From Lysobacterales bacterium (GTDB lineage: Bacteria > Pseudomonadota > Gammaproteobacteria > Xanthomonadales > Xanthomonadaceae), in contig JADKCY010000003.1 of assembly GCA_016718605.1 (NCBI GenBank), positions 1,240,001-1,304,000 on the forward strand: a DNA stretch of 64,000 nucleotides, in the 5' to 3' direction. Each line of letters opens with the position of its first letter. Position 1 is the stretch's first letter. Made by a program: the position numbers and the translations under genes. Positions 8,669 to 18,262 of this stretch are shown here, piece by piece. The notes beneath the pieces are model-generated. The model did no database searches. It saw nothing but the letters and a program-made list of their open reading frames with translations, and had not been told where the DNA came from.

Positions 8669-9370
8669 TCAGCGCCCGTTGTAGTCCAGCGGCGCCTGGC
8701 GACAACGCACGATCTGGTAGGGCCGGGTGAGGTAGCCGAGCGGAATACTCCACACATGCACCAGGCGGGTGAACGGCGTGATCAGGATCAGGAACAGACC
8801 GAGGCTGATGTGCGCCTTGTAGATCCAGTGCGCGTCGGCCACGTAGTCCGCAGCACCGCCGCGGAAGGTGACAATGTGCTGCGCCCACTCGCCCAGCTTG
8901 ACCATCTGCGAACCGTCCATATGGTCGGCCGAGACTATGATCGAACACATGCCGAGAATCAGCTGGGCGTAGAGCAACACCAGCACCAGCAGGTCGCGAC
9001 CGCTGCCGGCCGCACGCACTCGGGCATTGCTGATGCGGCGGACCAGCAGAATGCTCATCCCGATGAAGCACATCAGGCCGAAGATGCCACCCACGACCAT
9101 CGCCACCAGCTGCTTCTGGGCGCTGCTGATGAAGGGCTCGTACACCGCATGCGGCGTCAGCAGGCCGACAAAGTGACCTCCCAAGATGGCGAGGATGCCG
9201 ATGTGGAACCAGTTGCTGCCCAGTCGCATCCACTTGCTCGAAAGCAGCTGGCTGGAACCGGTGCGCCAGGTATAGGCACCGTGGTCGAAGCGGGCCCAGC
9301 AGCCGATGGCGAAGACCGCCAGCGCGATGTAGGGGAAGATCTGGAAGAGGAAGTAGTTGAGTGCGTTCAT
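8669..9370 (-). CDS. narI: Respiratory nitrate reductase gamma subunit (di-heme cytochrome b)
   Basis: A 233-residue membrane subunit that oxidises ubiquinol and passes electrons to NarH. Five transmembrane helices are apparent. All four heme ligands are present and fall at the numbers known for the E. coli protein: His56 and His66 (WFHIG, GGHFVG), His187 (KAHISLG) and His205 (RLVHVW). The length is normal for the family. The start overlaps the narJ stop by four bases (ATGA), and the ppiC-like gene follows after four bases. Confidence 0.96.
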   Translation of the reverse strand: MNALNYFLFQIFPYIALAVFAIGCWARFDHGAYTWRTGSSQLLSSKWMRLGSNWFHIGILAILGGHFVGLLTPHAVYEPFISSAQKQLVAMVVGGIFGLMCFIGMSILLVRRISNARVRAAGSGRDLLVLVLLYAQLILGMCSIIVSADHMDGSQMVKLGEWAQHIVTFRGGAADYVADAHWIYKAHISLGLFLILITPFTRLVHVWSIPLGYLTRPYQIVRCRQAPLDYNGR

Positions 9371-10053
9371 GGGCTCACCTGCGATGCGGTCGGGCGGGCG
9401 CCGGCGGGCAGTCGGCGCGGCGGCGAACAGTCGTCCTGAGGGGCTTCAACGCCAAAGCGCACGGCCTCTTCTTCCCAGACCTTGTCCATGGCCTCGGGCG
9501 TGTCGTCACGCGGCTCTTCGCTGGCCTTGCGGCGCATGAGGGCAAGGTCGACCTTGCCCTGGCCCACTTCGACCAGGGTTTCAAAAAGTGCCGCATAGGG
9601 GCTGTTGCGCTCGGCCGCGCGACCGGCCAGCAGGGCGATGATGTGGGCCACATGGCCCAGCCAGTCCACCACTTCGGCCTCGGGCCGATGCGCGAGGTAC
9701 TCAAGCACCAGCGGCAGGTAGTCAGGAAGCTCGCGCGAATCCAGCTCGAATCCATTGCGGCGAAAGGTCTCGATCATGTCGACCATGGCCTGGCCGCGGT
9801 CGCGCGATTCGCCGTAGATGTGCTCGAACAGCAGCAGGCTCATCGCCCGCCCGCGATCGAACAGACCCAGCCAACGTTCCTGTGCCGCCATCGGCTCTAG
9901 TCCGAACAGCTCGTCGGCGAACTGCTTCAGCTGCTGGGCGCGCGCCGCAGGCAGGTCGCTGTCGGCGCAGGCCGACAGCAGTTCCTCGCGATGCGCCCAA
10001 AGCTCGTCCTGGGGGTAGTCGAGTAGCACCCCGATCAACTTCAGGGCTTTCAT
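9367..10053 (-). CDS. narJ: Nitrate reductase assembly chaperone
   Basis: A 228-residue cytoplasmic chaperone of the NarJ/TorD family that keeps apo-NarGH off the membrane until molybdenum cofactor and heme are inserted. Diagnostic parts are LIGVLLDYPQDELW at the start, LFEHIYGESRDRGQAMVDM in the middle, and YLPLVLEYLAHRP followed by the VVDWLGHVAHIIALL helix. The last 40 residues are Pro/Ala-rich and look disordered. It overlaps narH and narI by four bases at each end, so translation is coupled through the operon. Confidence 0.95.
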   Translation of the reverse strand: MKALKLIGVLLDYPQDELWAHREELLSACADSDLPAARAQQLKQFADELFGLEPMAAQERWLGLFDRGRAMSLLLFEHIYGESRDRGQAMVDMIETFRRNGFELDSRELPDYLPLVLEYLAHRPEAEVVDWLGHVAHIIALLAGRAAERNSPYAALFETLVEVGQGKVDLALMRRKASEEPRDDTPEAMDKVWEEEAVRFGVEAPQDDCSPPRRLPAGARPTASQVSP

Positions 10054-11597
10054 GCGCGCTCCCGTTCCGGCGTTTGACGCGCCGGCGGCACGTGATAAGT
10101 GGTTGTGGCCTTGCCGCCGAACAGGGCGGCACCGTCGGAGCCCGGCGAGCAGCCGTCGCCGAAGGTGAAGCCGCAGCCGCCGCGTTCGCCGAAGGCGTCG
10201 TTCGCATACTCGCGATGCGCGGTCGGGATGACGAAGCGATCCTCGTAGTTGGCGATCGCGAGGTAGCGGTACATCTCCTCCGCCTGCTGCTTGGTCAGTC
10301 CGACCTGCTTCAGCACGTCGAGATCCTCGACGCCGTCGACGTTCATAGCACGGCGCCAGGCACGCATGGCCAGCATGCGCTCAAGCGCCACCACGACCGG
10401 TCGCTCGTCGCCTGCAGTCAGCATATTGGCGAGGTAACGCACCGGGATGCGCAGCGAACCCACATCCGGAATCTCGCCATTTTTGCCGACCCGGCCGGCG
10501 TCGGCCGCCGACTGGATCGGCGACAGCGGCGGCACGTACCACACCATCGGCAGGGTGCGGTATTCCGGATGCAGGGGCAGGGCCAGCTTCCAGTCGATCG
10601 CCATCTTGTAGACCGGCGAGGCCTTGGCGGCCTCCAGCCAACTGTCAGGAATTCCTTCGGCACGGGCCGCAGCGATGACCTTGGGATTGAAGGGGTCGAG
10701 GAAGATCTCCAGATGCGCCGGGTAGAGGTCCTTCTCGTTGGCAACCGAGGCCGCCGCCTGGATGCGATCGGCGTCGTACAGCATCACTCCCAGGTAGCGG
10801 ATGCGGCCCACGCAAGTCTCGGAGCACACGGTGGGCTCGCCCATCTCGATGCGCGGGTAGCAGAAAATGCACTTCTCCGACTTACCCGACTTCCAGTTGT
10901 AATAGATCTTCTTGTAGGGACAGGCCGAGACGCACATGCGCCAGCCGCGGCACTTGTCCTGGTCGATGAGGACGATGCCGTCCTCCTCGCGCTTGTAGAT
11001 CGCACCGCTCGGGCACGAGGCGACGCAGGCCGGGTTGAGGCAGTGCTCGCACAGGCGCGGCAGGTACATCATGAAGGTCTTCTCGAAGGCGCCGTAGATC
11101 TCGCGCTGCACGCCGTCGAAGTTCTTGTCCTTGCTGCGCTTGGCGAATTCAGTACCGAGGATTTCCTCCCAGTTCGGACCCCAGTGGATCTTCTGCATGC
11201 GCTCGCCGGAGATCAGCGATCGTGGACGCGCGGTCGGCTGGTGCTGGCCTTCGGGCGCCTGATGCAGGTGCTGGTAGTCGAAGTCGAAGGGCTCGTAGTA
11301 GTCGTCGATCTGCGGCAGGTCGGGGTTGGCGAAAATCTTGGCCAGCAGACGGAAGCGCCCGCCAGCCTTCAACTGCAGCTTGCCGCCGCCGTTCTTGACC
11401 CAGCCGCCATTCCACTTTTGCTGGTTTTCCCATTCCTTGGGATAGCCCACGCCGGGCTTGGTTTCGACGTTGTTGAACCAGGCGTACTCAACGCCTTCGC
11501 GGGAAGTCCAGACGTTCTTGCAGGTGATCGAGCAGGTGTGGCAACCGATGCACTTGTCGAGGTTCAGGACCATCGCGATCTGGGCACGGACTTTCAT
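10050..11597 (-). CDS. narH: Respiratory nitrate reductase beta subunit (Fe-S)
   Basis: A 515-residue iron-sulfur subunit that relays electrons from NarI to NarG. Four cysteine groups are visible: CIGCHTCSITC near residues 16-26, CEHCLNPACVASC, CRGWRMCVSAC and CIFCYPRIEMG. The Trp in CRGWRMC replaces a cysteine, as expected for the [3Fe-4S] centre of this family, so the set is three [4Fe-4S] plus one [3Fe-4S]. Length is normal. It overlaps narG and narJ by four bases on either side. Confidence 0.97.
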   Translation of the reverse strand: MKVRAQIAMVLNLDKCIGCHTCSITCKNVWTSREGVEYAWFNNVETKPGVGYPKEWENQQKWNGGWVKNGGGKLQLKAGGRFRLLAKIFANPDLPQIDDYYEPFDFDYQHLHQAPEGQHQPTARPRSLISGERMQKIHWGPNWEEILGTEFAKRSKDKNFDGVQREIYGAFEKTFMMYLPRLCEHCLNPACVASCPSGAIYKREEDGIVLIDQDKCRGWRMCVSACPYKKIYYNWKSGKSEKCIFCYPRIEMGEPTVCSETCVGRIRYLGVMLYDADRIQAAASVANEKDLYPAHLEIFLDPFNPKVIAAARAEGIPDSWLEAAKASPVYKMAIDWKLALPLHPEYRTLPMVWYVPPLSPIQSAADAGRVGKNGEIPDVGSLRIPVRYLANMLTAGDERPVVVALERMLAMRAWRRAMNVDGVEDLDVLKQVGLTKQQAEEMYRYLAIANYEDRFVIPTAHREYANDAFGERGGCGFTFGDGCSPGSDGAALFGGKATTTYHVPPARQTPERERA

Positions 11598-14500
11598 CGG
11601 GCTGCCTCCTTGGTGGCCGGGACCGGCTCGCCATCCAGCCAGTCCACCTTGTTCATTTTTCTGACAACCACCAGCTCGTCGCGGTTGGTCCCAACCGTGC
11701 CGTAGTAGTTGAATCCGTAAGCGAGCTGCGCGTAGCCGCCGATCATGTGGGTCGGTTTGACCACCACGCGGGTCACCGAGTTGTGGATACCGCCGCGGGT
11801 ACCAGTGATCTCGGAGCCTGGCGTGTTGAGGATGCGTTCCTGCGCGTGATACATCATCGCGATGCCGTTCATCATGCGCTGGCTCACCACCGCACGCGCG
11901 GCGATGGCGCCGTTGACGTTGAACAGTTCGATCCAGTCGTTGTCCTCGATGCCCGCGCGCTTCGCGTCATCCTCGGACAACCATACGATCGGGCCGCCGC
12001 GCGACAGGGTCTGCATGATCAGGTTGTCGCTGTAGGTGCTGTGGATGCCCCACTTCTGGTGCGGGGTGATCCAGTTCAGCACGATCTCGCGGTTGCCGTT
12101 CGGCTTCTTGCCGATGATCGGCTTGATCGTCTTAGTGTCGACCGGCGGGCGATACTGCATGAAACCCTCGCCGAAATCGCGCATCCACTCGTGGTCCTGG
12201 TAGAACTGCTGGCGACCGGTCAGGGTGCGCCACGGAATCAGTTCATGGACGTTGGTGTAGCCGGCGTTGTAGCTGACGTTCTCGTCCTCCAGACCCGACC
12301 AGATCGGCGAGCTGATGATCTTGCGCGGCTGCGCCTGGATGTCGCGGAAACGGATCGCCTCGTGTTCCTTGCCGACGGCGAGATGGGTGTGCTCACGGCC
12401 AGTGAAGGTGCCGAGCGATTCCCAAGCCTTCACCGCGACATGGCCGTTGGTCTCGGGCGCTAGGTGCATGATGGCTTCGGCAGCGTCGATCGCGGTTTCC
12501 AGCTGCGGACGGCCCTGGCTGACGCCTTCGGCCTTGACCGCGCTGTTGAGTTTGGCCAGAAACTCGACCTCATGTTTGGTATCCCAGCTCATGCCCTTGC
12601 CGCCATTGCCCTGCTTGTCGAGCAGCGGGCCCAGCGAGCTGAACTTCTTGTACAGGTTCGGGTAGTCGCGCTCGACCACTACCATGCTGGGGGCGGTCTT
12701 GCCCGGGATCAGGTCGCACTCCCCCTTCTTCCAGTCGGTCACACCGTAGGGCATGGCGATCTCATTGGGGGTGTCGTGTAGGGTCGGCACCAGCACCAGG
12801 TCCTTCTCGATGCCCAGCACGCCCGGCGCCAGCTGGCTGACCGTGCGCGCAATGCCTTTGAAGATCTCCCAGTCCGAGCGCGCCTCCCAAGCCGGGTCCA
12901 CCGCCTTTGACAGCGGGTGGATGAAGGGATGCATGTCTGATGTGTTGAGGTCGTCCTTCTCGTACCAGGTCGCGGTTGGCAACACGATGTCGCTGTACAG
13001 CGCCGTGGTGCACATGCGGAAGTCCAGCGTCACCAGTAGATCGAGCTTGCCTTCCGGCGCTTCGTCGCGCCATTTGATCTCTTCCGGCTTGGCCGCGCCG
13101 CGCTCGCCGAGGTCCTTGCCCTGCAGGCCATGGCGTGTGCCCAGCAGGTGCTTCAACATGTACTCGTGGCCCTTGCCCGAGCTTCCCAACAGGTTGCTGC
13201 GCCAGATGAACAGGTTACGCGGGTAGTTCTCCGGCGCATCCGGATCGGCGAAGGCGAAGTCGAGGCTTCCGTCTTTGAGCTTCCCGACCGCATAGTCAAC
13301 GGGTGCCACGCCCGCGGCTTCCGCCTCGCGCACGAGCTTCATCGGATTGGTATTCAGCTGGGGCAGAGACGGCAGCCAGCCCATGCGCACGGCGCGCAGG
13401 TTGTAGTCTGCCAACGAGCCGCTGTACTTCGACTTGTCAGCCAGCGGCGAGAGGATTTCCTCAACGCCGAGCTTCTCGTAGCGGTACTGGCTGGAGTTGA
13501 AGTAGAAGAAGCTGGTGCCGTTCATCTGCCGCGGCGGCTTGCTCCAGTCGGTTCCGAAAGCAATCGGTGCCCAGCCCGACTGCGGACGCAGCTTCTCCTG
13601 CCCCACGTAGTGCGCCCAGCCGCCACCGGTCTGGCCCACGCAGCCGCACATGACGAGCATGTTGATCAGCCCGCGATAGTTCATGTCGTTGTGGAACCAG
13701 TGGTTCATCGCCGCGCCGACGATGACCATGCTGCGGCCATGCGTCTTGTCGGCGGTGCGCGCGAACTCACGGGCGATCTGGATCACCTCGGCGCGCGGCA
13801 CACCGGTGATCTTTTCCTGCCAAGCCGGGGTGCCCGGCACGTTGTCGTCATAGCTGCTGGCCACATTGCCGCCCCCCAGCCCGCGGTCCACGCCGTACTG
13901 CGCGAGCAGCAGGTCATAGACCGACGCCACCACCCACTCCTTGCCATCGGCCAGGTTCAGGCGCTTGACCGGGACGTTGCGTTCCAGAACATCACTGAAC
14001 TTGGACTCGGTCCAGTACTCGTTCTCGATGCCGCCGAAGTAGGGGAAGCTGACCGACTCGACGCCGTCGGCGTGGTCCTTCAGGGAAAGGCGCAGGCGGG
14101 TTTCGCGACCGGCGCTGTCCTTCTCTTCGATGTTCCACTTGCCCTTCTCGCCCCAGCGGAAGCCCACCGAGCCGTTGGGCACGGTGATGTCACCGCTGTT
14201 ATCGTCAATCGCCAGCGTCTTCCACTCGGGATTGTTGGTCTCGCCCAAACCACCGAGATCGGCCGCACGCAGGTAGCGCTCCGGCACCAGACGTCCATCG
14301 GCGCGGCGCTCCAGCCGGACCAGCATCGGCATGTCGCTGTACTGCCGGCAGTAGTCGGTGAAGTACTGCGAGGGCTGGTCGACGTGGAATTCGCGCAGGA
14401 TCACATGGCCGAAGGCGAAGGCCAGCGCCGCGTCGGTGCCCTGCTTGGGATGCAGCCAGTGGTCGGTGAGCTTGGCGACTTCGGAGTAGTCCGGCGTGAT

Positions 14501-15337
14501 CGCCACCGTCTTGGTGCCGTTGTAGCGCGCCTCGGTGAAGAAGTGCGCATCCGGCGTGCGGGTCTGCGGGACGTTGGAGCCCCAGGCGATGATGTAGCGG
14601 CTGTTGTACCAGTCAGCCGACTCAGGCACGTCGGTCTGCTCGCCCCAGACCTGGGGCGAGGACGGCGGCAGGTCGCAATACCAATCGTAGAAGCTCAGGC
14701 AGCCGCCACCCAGCAGCGACAGATAGCGCGCGCCGGCGGCGTAGCTGACCATCGACATGGCCGGGATCGGCGAGAAGCCGACCACGCGGTCCGGGCCGAA
14801 CTCCTTGACGGTGTACAGGTTGGAGGCGGCGATGATCTCGTTGACCTCGTCCCAGGTCGAGCGCACGAACCCGCCCATACCGCGCTTCTGCTTGTAGCTC
14901 TTGGCCTTGACCGGATCACTGACGATGCTGGCCCAGGCCTCGACCGGCGATTTCGACTTGCGCGCTTCCCGCCACAGCTTGAGCAGTGCCGCGCGGATCA
15001 ACGGGTACTTCACCCGGTTGGCGCTGTACAGGTACCAGGAATAGCTGGCTCCACGCGGGCAGCCGCGCGGCTCGTGGTTGGGCAGGTCCGGTCGAGTGCG
15101 CGGGTAGTCGGTCTGCTGGGTCTCCCAAGTGACCAGACCGTTCTTGACGTAGACCTTCCAGCTGCAGGAGCCGGTGCAGTTCACGCCGTGGGTGGAGCGC
15201 ACGATCTTGTCGTACTGCCAGCGACGCCGATAGCTGTCTTCCCAGCTGCGGTCCTCGCGACGGGCCGCACCGTGGCCGTCCGCGAACGGCTCCGGCGCAG
15301 GCTTGAAGAAGTTGAGACGGTCGAGGAAGTAGCTCAT
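11594..15337 (-). CDS. narG: Respiratory nitrate reductase alpha subunit (bis-MGD molybdoenzyme)
   Basis: A 1247-residue catalytic subunit that reduces nitrate to nitrite on the cytoplasmic face. The FS0 cluster signature is present (His50, Cys54, Cys58, with Cys93 in RGCPRGAS). The YDWYCDLPP segment near residue 222 supplies the Asp ligand of molybdenum. The rest reads through the expected molybdopterin-binding blocks (ESADWYNSRYIIAWGSNV, TDHWLHPKQGTDAAL, MVIVGAAMNHWFHND, MCTTALYSDIVLPTATWYEK). Full length with no break. It overlaps narH by four bases and follows narK after 67 bases. Confidence 0.98.
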   Translation of the reverse strand: MSYFLDRLNFFKPAPEPFADGHGAARREDRSWEDSYRRRWQYDKIVRSTHGVNCTGSCSWKVYVKNGLVTWETQQTDYPRTRPDLPNHEPRGCPRGASYSWYLYSANRVKYPLIRAALLKLWREARKSKSPVEAWASIVSDPVKAKSYKQKRGMGGFVRSTWDEVNEIIAASNLYTVKEFGPDRVVGFSPIPAMSMVSYAAGARYLSLLGGGCLSFYDWYCDLPPSSPQVWGEQTDVPESADWYNSRYIIAWGSNVPQTRTPDAHFFTEARYNGTKTVAITPDYSEVAKLTDHWLHPKQGTDAALAFAFGHVILREFHVDQPSQYFTDYCRQYSDMPMLVRLERRADGRLVPERYLRAADLGGLGETNNPEWKTLAIDDNSGDITVPNGSVGFRWGEKGKWNIEEKDSAGRETRLRLSLKDHADGVESVSFPYFGGIENEYWTESKFSDVLERNVPVKRLNLADGKEWVVASVYDLLLAQYGVDRGLGGGNVASSYDDNVPGTPAWQEKITGVPRAEVIQIAREFARTADKTHGRSMVIVGAAMNHWFHNDMNYRGLINMLVMCGCVGQTGGGWAHYVGQEKLRPQSGWAPIAFGTDWSKPPRQMNGTSFFYFNSSQYRYEKLGVEEILSPLADKSKYSGSLADYNLRAVRMGWLPSLPQLNTNPMKLVREAEAAGVAPVDYAVGKLKDGSLDFAFADPDAPENYPRNLFIWRSNLLGSSGKGHEYMLKHLLGTRHGLQGKDLGERGAAKPEEIKWRDEAPEGKLDLLVTLDFRMCTTALYSDIVLPTATWYEKDDLNTSDMHPFIHPLSKAVDPAWEARSDWEIFKGIARTVSQLAPGVLGIEKDLVLVPTLHDTPNEIAMPYGVTDWKKGECDLIPGKTAPSMVVVERDYPNLYKKFSSLGPLLDKQGNGGKGMSWDTKHEVEFLAKLNSAVKAEGVSQGRPQLETAIDAAEAIMHLAPETNGHVAVKAWESLGTFTGREHTHLAVGKEHEAIRFRDIQAQPRKIISSPIWSGLEDENVSYNAGYTNVHELIPWRTLTGRQQFYQDHEWMRDFGEGFMQYRPPVDTKTIKPIIGKKPNGNREIVLNWITPHQKWGIHSTYSDNLIMQTLSRGGPIVWLSEDDAKRAGIEDNDWIELFNVNGAIAARAVVSQRMMNGIAMMYHAQERILNTPGSEITGTRGGIHNSVTRVVVKPTHMIGGYAQLAYGFNYYGTVGTNRDELVVVRKMNKVDWLDGEPVPATKEAAR

Positions 15338-15404
15338 GGCTGGGAACTCCGGTGGAAGCCTCGCGTATGCATCGATGCGTTCGTGTCTGGCGTGGTGAGG
15401 GGAA

Positions 15405-16835
15405 TCAGCAGGGGCATTCGGCGCCGCGCCTGAAGTACCACCACCAGGTGATGGCGATGCAGCTCAGGTAGAAGGCGATGAAGCCGTAAAGCGCGGCCTC
15501 GGCGCTGCCGGTCAGGGCCAGAGAGGAACCGAAGCTCTTGGGGATGAAGAAACCGCCGTAGGCGCCGATGGCGCTGGAAAAGCCAATCACCGCCGCAGAC
15601 TCGATGCCGGCGCGGCGGGTGGCGGCGGCGCGCGCTTGGGCGTCGGCATTGGCGCCGAGGGCGCGCTCATGCTGGGTGCGGAAGATCACCGGAATCATCC
15701 GGAAGGTGCTGGCATTGCCGATGCCAGAGAGCACAAACAGCAGCATGAACATGGCGAGGAAGCCGGTGAAGCTACCGCCGCCGTCGGCGCCGGGGAGGAA
15801 GGCGATGACGCCCACCACGCCCACGACCATGCCCACGAAAACGAGAAAGGTGAGCAGCGCTCCTCCGAGTTTGTCAGCCAGCACGCCGCCCGCAGAGCGC
15901 ATCAGCGCGCCCACCAGCGGACCGAGGAAGGCGTACTTGAGCGCGTCGACTTCGGGGAACAGGGTCTTGCTCAGCATCGGGAAGCCAGCCGAGAAACCGA
16001 TGAAGCTGCCGAAGGTGCCGATGTACAGCCAACACATCAGCCAGTTGTGCTTCCGGGTGAAGATCGCCGATTGCTCGGCAAAGCTGGAGCGCGCGGCCTG
16101 CAGGTCGTTCATGCCGAACCAGGCCGCCAGCGCGGCAGCGAGAATGAAGGGCACCCAGACGAAGCCAGCGTTCTGCAGATGCAGCGCCTTGCCCTCGGCG
16201 GTCATCTGCGGGCCGCCAGCGAGTCCTCCGAAGATCGCAAGCCCGAGCACCACCGGCACCACGAACTGCACCGCCGAGACGCCCAGATTGCCAAGCCCGG
16301 CGTTCATGCCCAGCGCATAGCCTTGGCGCGCCTTTGGAAAAAAGAACGAGATGTTCGACATCGAGGACGCGAAGTTGCCGCCACCGAAGCCGCACAGAAT
16401 GGCGATGGCCACGAAGTGCCAGTAAGGCGTGCCCGGCTCCTGCACGGCGAAGCCCAGCCACAGTGCGGGCACCAGCAGGCTGGCGGTGGAGATCGCGGTC
16501 CAGCGCCGCCCACCGAAGATCGGCACCATGAAGCTGTAGAAGATGCGCAGCGTGGCGCCGGACAGAGCCGGCAACGCCGTCAGCCAGAACAGCTGGTCCG
16601 TGCTGAAGCAGAAGCCTACACGGTTGAGATTGACCGCCACTGCGGAGAACACCATCCATACCGCAAAAGCTAGCAGCAGGGCGGGAATCGAGATCCAGAG
16701 GTTGCGGTTCGCGATGCGGCTGCCGGTGTCGGTCCAGAACGTCGGATCTTCGACGTTCCATACGTCGATCGAGTCTTTGCTCTTCGGCGAGGCAGAAGCG
16801 GATGAGTTTGCGTGAGGCACCTTGGCGGGGGACAT
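15405..16835 (-). CDS. NarK-family nitrate/nitrite MFS transporter (NarK2-like), first gene of the nar island
   Basis: About 476 residues if started at MSPAKVPHANSS (ATG 16835); an open extension reaches 16901 but would overlap the FNR-type box. It has a long hydrophilic N-terminus of about 45 residues, then 12 membrane helices. Porter signatures are FGGGNFASSMSNISFFFPKARQG, GMNAGLGNLGVSAVQ and PLVGALMRSAGGVLADK. The sequence PEVDALKYAFLGPLVGAL is typical of the nitrate/nitrite exchanger group. It likely leads the transcript narK-narGHJI-ppiC-narK. Confidence 0.9.
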   Translation of the reverse strand: MSPAKVPHANSSASASPKSKDSIDVWNVEDPTFWTDTGSRIANRNLWISIPALLLAFAVWMVFSAVAVNLNRVGFCFSTDQLFWLTALPALSGATLRIFYSFMVPIFGGRRWTAISTASLLVPALWLGFAVQEPGTPYWHFVAIAILCGFGGGNFASSMSNISFFFPKARQGYALGMNAGLGNLGVSAVQFVVPVVLGLAIFGGLAGGPQMTAEGKALHLQNAGFVWVPFILAAALAAWFGMNDLQAARSSFAEQSAIFTRKHNWLMCWLYIGTFGSFIGFSAGFPMLSKTLFPEVDALKYAFLGPLVGALMRSAGGVLADKLGGALLTFLVFVGMVVGVVGVIAFLPGADGGGSFTGFLAMFMLLFVLSGIGNASTFRMIPVIFRTQHERALGANADAQARAAATRRAGIESAAVIGFSSAIGAYGGFFIPKSFGSSLALTGSAEAALYGFIAFYLSCIAITWWWYFRRGAECPC

Positions 16836-16900
16836 CGTTGACCCAGTCTGTCGAGATTTGGTGATACCGCGCAGTGTGGTGCACACAATCCTCGACGCCA

Positions 16901-16914
16901 ATGATGTGGGTCAA
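16901..16914 (-). promoter_or_regulatory. FNR-type box for the nar island
   Basis: On the minus strand the site reads TTGAC-CCAC-ATCAT, matching TTGAT-N4-ATCAA at 8 of 10 positions. Its centre is about 72 bases before the narK ATG at 16835, leaving room for a promoter with the box near -40. Confidence 0.55.
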
Positions 16915-16984
16915 GACGAGTTGAACACCCGCGTGAAGATCGGCCGGTGTGGCGTTCCAAACATCAGTCTAGCAGCGCTGGCCG

Positions 16985-17640
16985 ACTTCACCAGCGGGTA
17001 CGCGCCTTGGTCTTCGCCCAGATCGAGCTGCCGACAAGCGCGCTGCGGTAGTCCCGCGGTACTGCGACAGTGGACGGGTCGGCGGCCAAGTCAGCTGTCG
17101 ACCATGCGCTCGACGCGGACAGGCAACCTGTTCTGGAAGCTAAACTCGTAGGGCGCGTCGCTGCTGAGCCCAACGTCCCGCGCGGCGGCCCGCAGACGCG
17201 TTCGCTGCGGTAAGACTGTAGCGGCGTGCAACCACAGCCGTAGGTCGGTGCAGTCCAGCTCCAGCAAAGCATCCGCGGCGGCGTGGCTGACCCGCTATAC
17301 CTCGATTAAGTTGATCGAACCATCCTCCAGATCAAGCCTTGCGTCCAGCGCCTGTACGTGCAGGAGCTGGGCAGGTCGCAGGACTCTAGCGTGCATTAGA
17401 AGCACCTGATCGGTGACTCACTCAACTTCCTCGGCGAGATGACTGACGTAAACGTCGAGATCGATCTGCAGACGCCGCGGGTCGCGCAGGATGCAGAGCT
17501 AGGCCGGGCGATCCAGCGCCGACGGCTACTCGTCGAGCAGCTGCAGGTTCTTGCCGCAGCCGGAACGACTGAACATCCCGTTCACACCGCCGCCCACGGC
17601 TTCAATCCAGCTGTGCAGGCGGGACGCGCCACTGTGTGCA
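16985..17640 (-). pseudogene. modC: Decayed modC (molybdate ABC transporter ATPase)
   Basis: Recognisable only by piecing minus-strand frames together. A Walker-A-like NGMFSRSGCGKN near 17580-17545 runs directly into LQLLDE-stop-PSALDRP, so the region between Walker A and Walker B (about 80-100 codons) has been deleted. It continues with DVYVSHLAEEVE, DQVLLMHARVL, the mop-domain-like RTRLRAAARDVGLSS and FQNRLPVRVERM, and a C-terminal remnant resembling VWAQIKA near 17000. Several stops and frame changes are present. No function is possible. Confidence 0.75.
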
Positions 17641-17649
17641 TCGATCCCG

Positions 17650-18262
17650 CCCCTCCGGTACCGCGCATGAGCAGGGCGAGCACTACGAAGGCGCTGACGA
17701 ACATCAGCAGTGAAAGCCGTTGCGCGCACGTAGTCATGGCCTCGGTGGAATCACGGATCGCGATCGACAGCACCTGAGACTGGCCGGGATTGTTGCCGCC
17801 AGGCTTTGGATCACCCCGAATTCGCAAATGGGGTGAGCGAACACGACGGTCGCCGCCGACAGCAGGCTGCCTCGCAGCAGGAAAGAAGCACACTGAACAA
17901 GCGATCGACGGGCTCGGCGCCCAGCATCGCTGCCATTTCCAGAGGCACACTTTCGATCGCGTACAGCCACTCTTGCCGTGGCTGCACCGCAAACCGCAGC
18001 GAGTACAGCACCGAACCGATTGCCATGCACGAAAAGCTGAAAGCGAGTGCTGCAGACCGAAGCCCCCGAGATTGGCGGCTACCGCGGCCTGCGGATTCAG
18101 CAGGATGAACAGGTTAAAGGGCGAGCACGGTTGGCGGAAGCTCAAGCGACAGCGCAGTCAGCGCTTCCACCTGCGATTTCGCCTTCGACTCAGAGCAAAC
18201 GCCAGCCAAGCCGTCAGCGGCAGGACCAGCAACAGCTGTATCGTCGAGCAACAGACTCTTGG
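17650..18262 (-). pseudogene. modB: Decayed modB (molybdate ABC transporter permease)
   Basis: Homology is spread over all three minus-strand frames in the right order: QLLLVLPLTAWLAFALSRRR, VEALTALSLELPPTVLAL, NLFILLNPQAAVAANLGGFG, GSVLYSLRFAVQPRQEW, VPLEMAAMLGAEPVDRLFSV, SLLSAATVVFAHPICEFGV and VLSIAIRDSTEAM. The EMAAMLGA segment is the EAA loop that contacts the ATPase in ModB-type permeases. At least five frame changes separate these blocks, so the gene is dead, but the order and spacing leave little doubt about its origin. Confidence 0.8.

Noticed and set aside
9882..11705. A 607-codon plus-strand frame opposite narH and narJ
   Set aside because: Antisense shadow of two certain genes; no ribosome site or motif.
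13130..15433. A 767-codon open frame on the plus strand opposite narG
   Set aside because: It lies entirely antisense to a gene with full-length homology; the high GC content keeps such shadow frames open. The translation has no domain pattern.
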